Shown here one piece after another: positions 23,909-31,725 of a stretch of 64,000 nt of DNA; the first letter of the stretch is position 1; each line of letters opens with the position of its first letter. Source of the stretch: Pantoea sp. A4. Lineage in GTDB: Bacteria; Pseudomonadota; Gammaproteobacteria; Enterobacterales; Enterobacteriaceae. Location of the stretch: assembly GCF_000295955.2 (NCBI RefSeq), contig NZ_ALXE01000029.1, positions 124,001-188,000 of the forward strand, read 5' to 3'. The notes under the pieces were generated by a model. The model was given only the letters and a program-made list of their open reading frames with translations, made no database searches and was not told the DNA's origin. Both the position numbers and the translations under genes were made by a program.

Positions 23909-24652
23909 TTACTCAAAATCGGGTAGAAAACGTTTCACATCGACATGCATGAACTTCGAACGTTCGAAATGATGTTTCAGGTGAAACGGCACGGTGCAGT
24001 CGAACACGGTTTTCGTGGTCATTCCCGGTTGCAGGTTGCTCGCGCTGTACTCCGGCATTTGTGAAGGGTCCAGCGGGTGACAGCGGACGCCAGGGATCGT
24101 GATGGTGTCGATATCCCCTTGATAGCGGGTTTGCATCGCCCACAAGATGTCATCGGTATCGAAGATATCGACATCCTCATCCACCAGAATGACGTTTTTC
24201 AGCTCAGGGAATGCCGCAAAAGCAATGATCGCCGCCTGGCGCTGGCGTCCTTCGTCCACCGGAGAGCCCTTTTTAAACTGAATCACTGCCAGCAGCTTGC
24301 CGCCGCCCGATGTGAGGACAGGGTCCACGGCGTGATGCACGGATTCACGCAGCAAAAAGCCTAGCTTCTCTGGTGGGCAATCCAGCAGATGCCCGACACG
24401 CTCGCGGGTGGCCATCATTCCGGTCACTACGCGCACGCCGGGGAAGCCTTTCACCTGGTTAAACATCATTGCCGGACCCTTTCGGGTTGGACGTTCACAG
24501 GTGCCGCCTGCCCCGACATAGCGATAAACCCCTGACAGTTCGGCTTCAGGATTCACTTCGGTATCGGTTGAAACATATTCACCGGGGATGGTTTGCAAAC
24601 GGGCAATCGCCGAGCGCAGATCGTGAACGGGGGACTTATTATTTTGCGACAT
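23909..24652 (-). CDS. UbiD-family decarboxylase lacking the central prFMN domain
   Basis: A 247-residue relative of UbiD-type 4-hydroxybenzoate decarboxylases (EcdC/VdcC/BsdC), which are normally about 475-490 residues. Residues 1-112 match the N-terminal domain (HDLRSAIARLQTIPGEYV, ELSGVYRYVGAGGT, RPTRKGPAMMFNQVKGFPG). Residues 113-247 match the C-terminal domain (GGGKLLAVIQF, LVDEDVDIFDTDDILWAM, GVRCHPLDPSQMPEY, TVPFHLKHHFERSKFM). The roughly 230-residue prenylated-FMN barrel with the Glu-Arg-Glu active site is absent, with the frame kept. It is unlikely to decarboxylate. The stop codon touches the right end of the IS element. Confidence 0.88.
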   Translation of the reverse strand: MSQNNKSPVHDLRSAIARLQTIPGEYVSTDTEVNPEAELSGVYRYVGAGGTCERPTRKGPAMMFNQVKGFPGVRVVTGMMATRERVGHLLDCPPEKLGFLLRESVHHAVDPVLTSGGGKLLAVIQFKKGSPVDEGRQRQAAIIAFAAFPELKNVILVDEDVDIFDTDDILWAMQTRYQGDIDTITIPGVRCHPLDPSQMPEYSASNLQPGMTTKTVFDCTVPFHLKHHFERSKFMHVDVKRFLPDFE

Positions 24653-24739
24653 GTTTTTCTCCTGGTATTAAAATAATGCAACGGAGAGAAAAATAGCGCC
24701 TGAGATTAATAAATAAAACTACCGTTTACATCTGGCTAA

Positions 24740-24756
24740 TAAACCTTTTTGGTTTA
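24740..24756. promoter_or_regulatory. Dyad upstream of the UbiD-like gene
   Basis: A perfect TAAACC-N5-GGTTTA inverted repeat in an AT-rich gap about 90 nt upstream of the UbiD-like start. It could be an operator for the neighbouring PadR or the lost IclR regulator; the factor is not identifiable. Confidence 0.35.
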
Positions 24757-24841
24757 CGTAAATTAAAGAAAAGAGAAGTGCGCCATTAGTCTCCTGGCGC
24801 AACATTCAGAAATAGATTAGTGAGATTATTTTGTTTTATTC

Positions 24842-25378
24842 TCAGGATGATGCAATTTTTTCAGCCGCTTCGTTCATGGCGGCAATGACTTTATCCAGCG
24901 ATGCCTGAGAAATATTTTCCTGCGACAGTCGCAAATTCAGCGCACTGCGCAAATTATGAATAGATTTTTCTACATCGGGAATATTGCGGTTATTCACCAG
25001 AACGGCCATGGAAGACAATCGCTGAATCAGGCTCGCGATCTGTTCGCTGCTTTCAGCAAGGATTTCACTGCCTGCTTTATTCAGGCTATAGGCTTTACGG
25101 GAAGCCTGCGCATCCACCACGGAGATAGCATCCGTCTCTTCTAACAACGTCAGATTAGGGTAAATAATCCCCGGACTGGGAGAGTATTCCCCTTTTGAGA
25201 GCTCTTCCACGGACTTAATCAGTTCGTAACCGTGGGCCGGACTTTGCGCAAGGAAGTGCAGCATCAGCAAACGAATATCGCTGGCATCCAGCATTTTCTC
25301 ACGCCGTTTTCGGCGTCCCGAACAGCTACCACGAGAAGAAGTATCAGTAGGACAGACGTGTGCCGGAGGCTGTTTCAT
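24842..25378 (-). CDS. PadR-family regulator, NfeR (YqjI)-like
   Basis: A 178-residue repressor with the PadR winged helix (IRLLMLHFLAQSPAHGYELI, SPSPGIIYPNLTLLEE) and a C-terminal helical dimerisation region ending LDKVIAAMNEAAEKI. Sequence and context resemble E. coli NfeR/YqjI, the iron/nickel-responsive repressor of the ferric reductase NfeF, whose homologue lies just upstream here. The N-terminal extension is short and has Cys9 and Cys19 instead of the long His/Cys-rich tail of E. coli YqjI, so its metal sensitivity may differ. It probably represses the reductase operon. Confidence 0.85.
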   Translation of the reverse strand: MKQPPAHVCPTDTSSRGSCSGRRKRREKMLDASDIRLLMLHFLAQSPAHGYELIKSVEELSKGEYSPSPGIIYPNLTLLEETDAISVVDAQASRKAYSLNKAGSEILAESSEQIASLIQRLSSMAVLVNNRNIPDVEKSIHNLRSALNLRLSQENISQASLDKVIAAMNEAAEKIASS

Positions 25379-25420
25379 TACTTATCCAGGGGAGAATTCA
25401 AGGGAGGTAGATAGTAGTGT

Positions 25421-25449
25421 GCCACCCGGCAAAATTCAACACGGGTGGC
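25421..25449 (-). terminator. Hairpin after the siderophore-interacting protein gene
   Basis: An 8-bp stem, GCCACCCG with CGGGTGGC, has a 13-nt AT-rich loop and lies 11 nt past the stop codon. There is no T run, so it may attenuate rather than fully terminate before the PadR gene. Confidence 0.4.
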
Positions 25450-25459
25450 GGCAATGCAG

Positions 25460-26254
25460 TTATTTCTTAAGATGCCAGTAAGCCACAGCGCGCACGTAAT
25501 CGCTGTCGAGGCCACAGCGTTCAGTGAAATAGTCGCTGAGGGTTTTCACAAACTCGCCTTCTCCGGTGAGCCAGACGAAATACTCTTCGGTCGGAATTGA
25601 GACTTTGCTGATCTCTGCAATCAGTTGTCCCAGGTTATCGCTGTGCATATTGCCACTGCCCAGCCAGGTCACATTGATGCCGCTGAGGTCGCCAAGGTAT
25701 TCACGGCCAGTGGCTTCATCAGCATAGGCAAAGACATGGACCTGCTCTGCCTGCAAATCGTCTTTACGGCGTTTGAACGCGGGCAGACCACTCTCATCCA
25801 GTACATATAACTGTACCGCATAGTCTGCCGGGATAATCAGTGAACCACGTGGGCCGCCCACCGCCAGTTTATCGCCTACTTGAGCCCGATCGGCCCAACC
25901 GCTGGCCACCCCGCCCTCGTGAATGTAGAAATCCAGCGTCAGGCTGGACTCGCCATCAAAAGCCAGTGGCGTATAGTCACGCGCGGGTGGACGGACGCCA
26001 TCCGGCCAGACGATGCCTTCTTCCGTCATGGTAGGCAGTTGCAGTTCAGTACTGCCTTCCGCCGGGATAAAGACTTTGATGTGGTCTTCAAAGCTAGGGG
26101 AGTTGAAGCCCGCCAGATCTTCACCACTAAAGATCACGCGCCAGAAAGCGTTGGCGATTTTTTCTTTGCTTGCAACGGTAACGTGGCGGAAGCGTAATTC
26201 ATTACGTACCCGCTGTGGTGCACGACTTACGGTTTCATTCTGTTTTTTAGCCAA
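25460..26254 (-). CDS. Siderophore-interacting protein / ferric reductase, NfeF (YqjH)-like
   Basis: A 264-residue cytoplasmic flavoprotein of the SIP family that releases iron from ferric siderophores. RDYTPLAFDGESSLTLDFYI and HEGGVASGWADRAQVGDKLA form the FAD-binding part, and GPRGSLIIP the pyrophosphate loop. LWLTGEGEFVK-like YFVWLTGEGEFVKTL and the terminal RAVAYWHLKK are diagnostic of SIPs that use NAD(P)H. It is one residue-block longer than E. coli YqjH. The gene precedes the PadR gene and follows an SDR gene in one minus-strand run. Confidence 0.92.
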   Translation of the reverse strand: MAKKQNETVSRAPQRVRNELRFRHVTVASKEKIANAFWRVIFSGEDLAGFNSPSFEDHIKVFIPAEGSTELQLPTMTEEGIVWPDGVRPPARDYTPLAFDGESSLTLDFYIHEGGVASGWADRAQVGDKLAVGGPRGSLIIPADYAVQLYVLDESGLPAFKRRKDDLQAEQVHVFAYADEATGREYLGDLSGINVTWLGSGNMHSDNLGQLIAEISKVSIPTEEYFVWLTGEGEFVKTLSDYFTERCGLDSDYVRAVAYWHLKK

Positions 26255-26286
26255 AAGATAACTCCTGTGGTCAGCTGTGGCGGCAC

Positions 26287-27015
26287 TTAGCCCAGCATTA
26301 CGCCGCCATCGACTGCAATTTGTTGTCCGGTAATAAAATCATTTTTCATCAGGAACAGATAGGCATCGGCCAGTTCATCAATCTCTGCGGTACGCGCAAG
26401 CGGAATGATGGAGGCGAAGTGCTGTCTCGTCTGTTCAACCTGCTCTGTTGGCTGGTCACGCCATAACGGCGTAACGGTCCAGGTAGGCGCAACGCAGTTG
26501 ACGCGTAGCTTTGGTGCCACTTCGGCGGCCAGCCCCTGAACCAGCATCACAATGCCCTGATTGCCAACTAAACTGGCGCAGGCGTGCTGCGGTTTCCCGC
26601 CGGTGCCTGCGGTAAAAATCACTGACCCGCCAGGACGGACTTTCTCCGCCGCCAGTTTGCCAATCAAAACATTCGTCAGGAATTTAGAGTGGATAACCCG
26701 CTCAATCAGCGCCATATCTGCGGCAAGAAAACCACCGCCCATGGCATCACCCACCATCGACACCAGATGATCACAAGGCATAATCTGCGCAAACGCCGCG
26801 CGTAATGCCTCGTGATCGTGTGCATCCACTGCCAGCGTAGCGCGAATTTCCGCCCCTTGCTGTGACAGCGCTTCACTGGCTTGCGCTAAACGCAGCTCAT
26901 TGCGCCCGACCAGCGTCAGTACCGCGCCCTGCTGCGCCGCTCGCTCAGCAACACGGAAACCAATCCCTGAACTCCCACCCACCACTACCAGATGTTTGTT
27001 GTTTAAGTCAGACAT
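26287..27015 (-). CDS. SDR-family protein with degenerate active site
   Basis: A 242-residue Rossmann-fold protein. VVVGGSSGIGFRVAERAAQQ is the NAD(P) site, LVSMVGDAMGGG replaces the usual NNAG, and RVNCVAPTWTVTPLW and the end FITGQQIAVDGGVML are normal. Aligning AAEVAPKLRVNCVAP with relatives puts Ser and Asn (CASLVGNQ) where the catalytic Tyr and Lys (YxxxK) belong. It may bind nucleotide without classical reduction, or use another chemistry. The start is 9 nt after the HbpS-like gene, so both are cotranscribed. Confidence 0.88.
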   Translation of the reverse strand: MSDLNNKHLVVVGGSSGIGFRVAERAAQQGAVLTLVGRNELRLAQASEALSQQGAEIRATLAVDAHDHEALRAAFAQIMPCDHLVSMVGDAMGGGFLAADMALIERVIHSKFLTNVLIGKLAAEKVRPGGSVIFTAGTGGKPQHACASLVGNQGIVMLVQGLAAEVAPKLRVNCVAPTWTVTPLWRDQPTEQVEQTRQHFASIIPLARTAEIDELADAYLFLMKNDFITGQQIAVDGGVMLG

Positions 27016-27024
27016 GGTGTTTCC

Positions 27025-27456
27025 TTACTCGCCTAATGCCAGTGCGGCCTCAATGGCCACCAGAGAGTCATTCTCACCGTGCGCGCCACTGATCCCCACC
27101 GCGCCAATCACTTCACCGTGCAACCAGATTGGTACGCCACCTTCCAGTGGCGTCACCCCTGGCGTGGCCAGGAAACTCGGCTTGCCGCTGTTGATGAAGG
27201 TTTCAAACTCTTTTGACGGCGCCTGCAACAGTGCAGCCGTACGGGCTTTCCCTTGTGCCACCGCGGGGCTGATACCAATCGCATGGTCTGCACGATCGAG
27301 GGTGACTAACTCACCAGCCCGATCGACAACGGCCACGCTGATGTTCCAGCCATGCTGTGCAGCAACTTGTAAGGCGGCATCTGCCACTTTACGGGCAGCG
27401 GTATGAGAAATGGTGTGATGGCTCAGCGCCACGCTGGAATCAGATTGTGCTGCCAT
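27025..27456 (-). CDS. GlcG/HbpS-family (heme-binding) protein
   Basis: A 143-residue protein of the GlcG/HbpS family. The start MAAQSD is supported by GAGAGG 7 nt upstream. AARKVADAALQVAAQHGWNI, VAVVDRAGELVTLDRADHA and the closing GGVPIWLHGEVIGAVGISGA are family signatures. HbpS in Streptomyces binds heme and iron; in operons with oxidoreductases the role is less clear. No signal peptide is seen. First gene of the HbpS-SDR-SIP run. Confidence 0.9.
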   Translation of the reverse strand: MAAQSDSSVALSHHTISHTAARKVADAALQVAAQHGWNISVAVVDRAGELVTLDRADHAIGISPAVAQGKARTAALLQAPSKEFETFINSGKPSFLATPGVTPLEGGVPIWLHGEVIGAVGISGAHGENDSLVAIEAALALGE

Positions 27457-27568
27457 AATGTGCCTCTCGCGAATCCGCACATGTAGATAGTGGGTGAAAT
27501 CGAAACTCATTCTCAACTTCCCACACCCTACTCATGATATATCTTATTCGCAATGTCATAAAATGCTA

Positions 27569-27580
27569 TACCGATCGGTA
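27569..27580. promoter_or_regulatory. Perfect 12-bp palindrome upstream of the HbpS-like operon
   Basis: TACCGATCGGTA is an exact dyad about 115 nt upstream of the HbpS-like start, in an AT-rich promoter-like stretch. It has the look of a TetR or similar operator, but no matching regulator gene is adjacent. Confidence 0.35.
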
Positions 27581-27740
27581 CTGATGAAAATAGCGCGTCT
27601 GGCTACATGTTGAAGGGACGTAAAGGATGGAGGTTTTTTACCGGCTGTTCAGGGACAGCGTGGAACGCAGAGGGAAGCGGTGCGTCTCACGCAAAATTGT
27701 TAATGATGTGTTATCGGAAAAGAATTGCTGCTACGCAGCA

Positions 27741-27929
27741 TTAATTCACTGTGCCGTCACAGCCCGCCGCTGCACCACCGTCACCGCCGTAACGTGCATC
27801 ACCAAAAATTTCCTGCGCCTGGCAGTTATTTTGCTGCGGATGTAATCCCCCTGCGAGTTGCGCATGGGCCTGGGTAGTGAAAGGCATGATGACCAGCACA
27901 GCCAGCATCATCAGAATTGAACGTTTCAT
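27741..27929 (-). CDS. Small secreted protein with two cysteines, unknown function
   Basis: I do not recognise the family. It has 62 residues with a clear signal peptide (MKRSILMMLAVLVIMPFTTQ, then AHA before the predicted cut). That leaves a mature protein of about 38 residues rich in Gly, Ala and Gln, with two cysteines (NNCQAQEIF and AAGCDG) that could pair. The ribosome site is weak. The Gly-rich YGGDGGAAAGCDG tail is unusual. It stands alone between the HbpS-like promoter region and the AraC gene. Confidence 0.6.
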   Translation of the reverse strand: MKRSILMMLAVLVIMPFTTQAHAQLAGGLHPQQNNCQAQEIFGDARYGGDGGAAAGCDGTVN

Positions 27930-28089
27930 GGTTTTTGTCGTGTTGTGGCCAGAGTTGGCCGGAATGCCATACAGATTGCAGTCAGAGCAGGCGTCATCGT
28001 CTACTCTGTCATCAGGGTTTATTTTACGCCACTGTGTGGAGAGGGATTATAAAATTGTGCTGAAAGCAGACGCCTCCAGCACATTCCGC

Positions 28090-28959
28090 TTAGTCGACGC
28101 GAGTCACCGGAATAGAGAACATGCCGGTGAGCCACTCACTGGACGATTGTTGCATCTCCAGACGCAGCAGATCTTTCCCCTCACGCCGCGCCACGCCCAG
28201 TTCCGGCAAGTGGTTGTAGTACATCTCAGCAATAAACGGGTTGATCTGTTCCGGCGTACCCTGCCAGTGGATAGTGGCATAAAGTCCCGCAGGTGCCGTC
28301 CAGCCAACAGCATGGGTGGTGAGCTTATCTTGATGATGACTCTCCAGCGCCTGATACAGGCTAATCTGCTGCTGCTCAGCCCCTGACTGCCCCGGACCAT
28401 ACTGGAACCCCAGCCAGCCGCGTGAGCTGTGCTGACCGGCAAAGTTCACAAAGCGCCTGGCATGTTCCGCTACGATGTTTGCCTGTTGAGGAACAAATTC
28501 GCCGAATGCGCACTCCCACTCCGCCACTTCACCGCACAAGTGCAGTTCATCACGCGTGATCAGTTGCGCCACACCACTGCCGTGTTCCGTACTGATGCGT
28601 CCGTGAAAGCCTCTGAAATGCAGCTCAGGAATGCGGCGGAAGACACCGGGCGTGATCATGAAATGACTTTTGAATACGCGGGTGAAATTTTGTTGGTTTT
28701 CAAAACCAAAACGCACAGCGATATCGATTAAAGAGAGGCGCGTCAGGCGCAGAGCCATCGCGGCGATGGTCAGGCGTCTTTTTCTGGTATAGGAGGCCAG
28801 GGTCTGTCCGGTGATCTCTTTGAACATACGCTGCATATGCCATCTGGAATAGCCGGATTTCGCCGTGATCGACTCGATGTTGAGATCGTCGGTCAGATTC
28901 GCTTCAATCCAGTCCACCAGATCGTGGATGTACTGTTGTTTTACCTGAAGACTAAGCAT
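28090..28959 (-). CDS. AraC/XylS regulator, Rob-like
   Basis: A 289-residue regulator with the DNA-binding domain at the N terminus (residues 5-105: SGYSRWHMQRMFKEITGQTL, IDIAVRFGFENQQNFTRVFK) and a GyrI-like C-terminal ligand domain. This is the domain order and exact length of E. coli Rob. Rob/MarA/SoxS-type regulators control efflux and stress genes. Sequence divergence from Rob is considerable, so it is more likely a paralogue than rob itself. No partner gene is adjacent. Confidence 0.9.
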   Translation of the reverse strand: MLSLQVKQQYIHDLVDWIEANLTDDLNIESITAKSGYSRWHMQRMFKEITGQTLASYTRKRRLTIAAMALRLTRLSLIDIAVRFGFENQQNFTRVFKSHFMITPGVFRRIPELHFRGFHGRISTEHGSGVAQLITRDELHLCGEVAEWECAFGEFVPQQANIVAEHARRFVNFAGQHSSRGWLGFQYGPGQSGAEQQQISLYQALESHHQDKLTTHAVGWTAPAGLYATIHWQGTPEQINPFIAEMYYNHLPELGVARREGKDLLRLEMQQSSSEWLTGMFSIPVTRVD

Positions 28960-29128
28960 TTCCGTGCGGATCTTATGTGAAGAAAACTGATGAAATCGTC
29001 ATCAAAATATAACAAAAACGTATTAGCTATGTAAGGAATGGTAAATGCGAGGCGGCAAAAACAGCACTATTTGTGCAGGGATTGATGCCCCCATCACCAG
29101 AGCAACGAGGGCCGGGATAACATTAACA

Positions 29129-29296
29129 CTAATGTGTGCGCATACCCGCCGCAGACATCATCAGGCGAAATATCCATGCAACGCCTGCAAGGGCTAACAC
29201 ACTGGCGCTGTAAATCACCATCAGCCACAGGATTCGCTGCCACCACGGACTTTTGGGCTGCGTTTCTGTTTTCATCATGCCGACTTTAAATTGCAT
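29129..29296 (-). CDS. DUF2474 small subunit of the second cytochrome bd oxidase
   Basis: A 55-residue single-span protein of the DUF2474 family, always found after cioAB/cydAB-type genes and comparable to CydX. The helix is LWLMVIYSASVLALAGVAWI, preceded by PKSPWWQRI, which is the family signature. The start MQFKVG lies 1 nt after the cydB stop, with AAGGAT in the cydB end as ribosome site; an ATG six codons earlier overlaps cydB. Confidence 0.85.
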   Translation of the reverse strand: MQFKVGMMKTETQPKSPWWQRILWLMVIYSASVLALAGVAWIFRLMMSAAGMRTH

Positions 29297-29297
29297 C

Positions 29298-30302
29298 TCA
29301 GTGATATCCTTCATCCGCTTTTATTTTCCCCCGGAATACGTAGTAGCTCCAGAAGGTGTAGCCCAGAATCACCGGGATAATCAGCAAGCCGCCAATCAGC
29401 ATAAAGGCCTGACTGTTCGCCGGAGAAGCTGCCTGCCAGATACTGATGGAAGGCGGAATAATGTTCGGCCAGATACTGATCCCCAAACCGGAGAAGCCAA
29501 GGAATATCAGCGCCAGCGTGAGCATGAAGGGAGCATAGTGAGCCTCACGTTTCAGCGCACGAATGAGCCCCCATGAACAGAGCAGCACTAACAGCGGCAC
29601 CGGCAGGAACCAGAACAGATTGGGCAGTGAGAACCAACGATGGGCAATGTCGTTGTGTGTGAGCGGCGTCCACAGGCTGATAATCCCCACCACAACCAGC
29701 AGCGCCAACGTCAGCGGCAGGGCCAGCGTTGTCATTTTGCGGTGCAGTTGATGTTCGGTTTTCATAATCAACCAGGTACTGCCCAGCAGCGCATAAGCAA
29801 TCACCAGCCCCACGCCACAAAACAGGGGGAAGGGTGCCAACCAGCTCATCGCCGATCCGGCATAAGCCCGCCCCACCACCGGAAATCCGTTCAGAATCGC
29901 CCCAACGGCAACCCCCTGGCTAAACGTCGCCAACAGAGAACCGGCAATAAACGATTTATCCCAGAACGGTCGGTGCTCTTCCGTGGCTTTAAAGCGAAAT
30001 TCAAACGCGACACCACGGAAAATCAGACCAATTAGCATGGCCGTCAGGGGGATTGAAAGTGCATCCAGCAGCACGGAGTAAGCCAGTGGAAAAGCACCGT
30101 ACAGCCCTGCACCGCCAAGCACCAGCCAGGTTTCATTGCCATCCCAGACCGGTGCCACCGTGTTCACCATCATGTCGCGCTCAACCGGATCTTTGTTGAA
30201 CGGCAACAGTAACCCAATGCCAAGGTCAAACCCATCCATAACGATGTACATCAGGGTACTGAAGACAATGATGGCAAACCAGATAACAGAAAAGTCGACC
30301 AT
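29298..30302 (-). CDS. Cytochrome bd-type quinol oxidase subunit II (CioB-like)
   Basis: A 334-residue membrane protein with about eight helices. VDFSVIWFAIIVFSTLMYIV then MDGFDLGIG is the CydB signature, followed by NGNETWLVLGGAGLYGAFP-like DGNETWLVLGGAGL and the terminal NIIPPSISIWQAASPANSQA. The start is set by GAGGAA in the cydA 3' end; cydA stops 1 nt before it. The sequence is closer to the cyanide-insensitive branch (about 335 residues) than to the 379-residue aerobic/microaerobic E. coli CydB. Confidence 0.93.
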   Translation of the reverse strand: MVDFSVIWFAIIVFSTLMYIVMDGFDLGIGLLLPFNKDPVERDMMVNTVAPVWDGNETWLVLGGAGLYGAFPLAYSVLLDALSIPLTAMLIGLIFRGVAFEFRFKATEEHRPFWDKSFIAGSLLATFSQGVAVGAILNGFPVVGRAYAGSAMSWLAPFPLFCGVGLVIAYALLGSTWLIMKTEHQLHRKMTTLALPLTLALLVVVGIISLWTPLTHNDIAHRWFSLPNLFWFLPVPLLVLLCSWGLIRALKREAHYAPFMLTLALIFLGFSGLGISIWPNIIPPSISIWQAASPANSQAFMLIGGLLIIPVILGYTFWSYYVFRGKIKADEGYH

Positions 30303-30303
30303 G

Positions 30304-31725
30304 TTAGCGTTCCTCATCCTGACGGTTGTTGAGATGAGCAGCAGAAAGCGGGCGTGCCGGGGTTTTATGTTGCCCCGGACCACCGTGCTCAACTTCACTC
30401 CCTTCGCCCGTCACTGGGCCAGCTTTAATCAGGCGCATCATGTAGTGATACCCCACGCCGAACACCGAGCAGTACACGAGAATAAAGGCCAGCAAACTGA
30501 TACTCATGTGCAGACCACTGTGCAGTGAAACCGCATCAATCGTCCGCTGAACCCCGTATACCACCCACGGCTGACGCCCCATTTCTGTGGTGATCCACCC
30601 GGCGAGTATCGCAATCAATCCCGAAGGGCCCATTAACAGGCAGAACCAGAGGAAAGGCCGCGATTCATAGAGGCGTTTTCTAAAGCGCAGCCACAGGCTA
30701 ATCAGCCCCATGCCAATCATCAGCAGCCCCAGCGCCACCATCACGCGGAAGGACCAAAAGATCACGGTCGAATTTGGCCGATCTTCTTTTGGGAAGGTTT
30801 TGAGCGCCGGAATCTGCTTATGCAGACTGTGGGTCAAAATCAGGCTGCCAAGATAAGGAATTTCTATGGCATATTTAGTGCGCTCCTGTTCCATATCCGG
30901 AATACCAAACAGAATCAATGGCGTGGCTTCACCAGGAGGATTTTCCCAGTGCCCTTCAATGGCAGCGATTTTGGCGGGCTGATACTCAAGGGTATTGAGC
31001 CCATGGGCATCACCGAGAAACGCCTGAATCGGCGAGACAATCAGCGCCATCCACAGTGCCATCGAGAACATCTTACGTACCGCGGGATTGTTATTCCCGC
31101 GCAACAGATGCCAGGCCGCAGAAGCCCCAACAAAAAAGGCACTGGCAAGGAAGGCTCCCGTGGACATATGCAACAATCGGAACGGGAAGGAGGGGTTAAA
31201 GATCACCTTCAACCAGTCGACGGGGACCACCACGCCATTCTCAATAATGTAGCCCTGCGGGGTATGCATCCAACTGTTGGAAGCGAGGATCCAGAACGTC
31301 GAGAAAATCGTTCCCAGCGCTACCATGCAGGTGGCAAAGAAGTGCAGCCCAGGGCCAACGCGATTCCAGCCAAACAGCATCACCCCCAGGAACCCAGCCT
31401 CAAGGAAAAAGGCCGTCAGGACTTCATAGGTTAACAGCGGGCCGGTAATACTCCCGGCAAACTGAGAAAAACCACTCCAGTTAGTACCGAACTGATAGGC
31501 CATCACCAGGCCCGAGACTACCCCCATACCAAAGTTGACCGCGAAGACCTTGGACCAGAAGTGGTACAAATCACGGTAGGTTGTGTTGCGTGTTTTCAGC
31601 CACATCCCTTCGAGCACCGCCAGAAAACTGGCAAGACCGATGGTGATGGCCGGAAATATGATGTGGAAAGAGACAGTAAAGGCGAACTGTATCCTTGCCA
31701 GGTGGAAGGCATCTAATCCAAACAT
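30304..31725 (-). CDS. Cytochrome bd-type quinol oxidase subunit I (CioA-like)
   Basis: A 473-residue catalytic subunit that oxidises quinol and reduces O2 to water. [20 protein letters not shown] carries the N-terminal heme-ligand histidine (His21), [20 protein letters not shown] the second, and GRQPWVVYG follows the quinol loop. The Q loop is short, as in CioA, so the protein is about 50 residues shorter than E. coli CydA. First gene of cydA-cydB-DUF2474, with GAGGT before the ATG. It would give respiration at low O2 or under cyanide/sulfide/NO stress. Confidence 0.93.
   Translation of the reverse strand: MFGLDAFHLARIQFAFTVSFHIIFPAITIGLASFLAVLEGMWLKTRNTTYRDLYHFWSKVFAVNFGMGVVSGLVMAYQFGTNWSGFSQFAGSITGPLLTYEVLTAFFLEAGFLGVMLFGWNRVGPGLHFFATCMVALGTIFSTFWILASNSWMHTPQGYIIENGVVVPVDWLKVIFNPSFPFRLLHMSTGAFLASAFFVGASAAWHLLRGNNNPAVRKMFSMALWMALIVSPIQAFLGDAHGLNTLEYQPAKIAAIEGHWENPPGEATPLILFGIPDMEQERTKYAIEIPYLGSLILTHSLHKQIPALKTFPKEDRPNSTVIFWSFRVMVALGLLMIGMGLISLWLRFRKRLYESRPFLWFCLLMGPSGLIAILAGWITTEMGRQPWVVYGVQRTIDAVSLHSGLHMSISLLAFILVYCSVFGVGYHYMMRLIKAGPVTGEGSEVEHGGPGQHKTPARPLSAAHLNNRQDEER

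Noticed and set aside
26900..27406. 168-codon plus-strand ORF across the SDR and HbpS-like genes
   Set aside because: Covers two well-supported minus-strand genes and their junction; no homology seen.
27627..27845. 72-codon plus-strand ORF opposite the small secreted protein
   Set aside because: Cys/Arg-rich, no signal sequence or domain, weak start; the minus-strand frame with a signal peptide is the better explanation.
30820..31434. 204-codon plus-strand ORF opposite cydA
   Set aside because: Antisense to transmembrane-helix codons, rich in Gln/Arg/His, no start signal.
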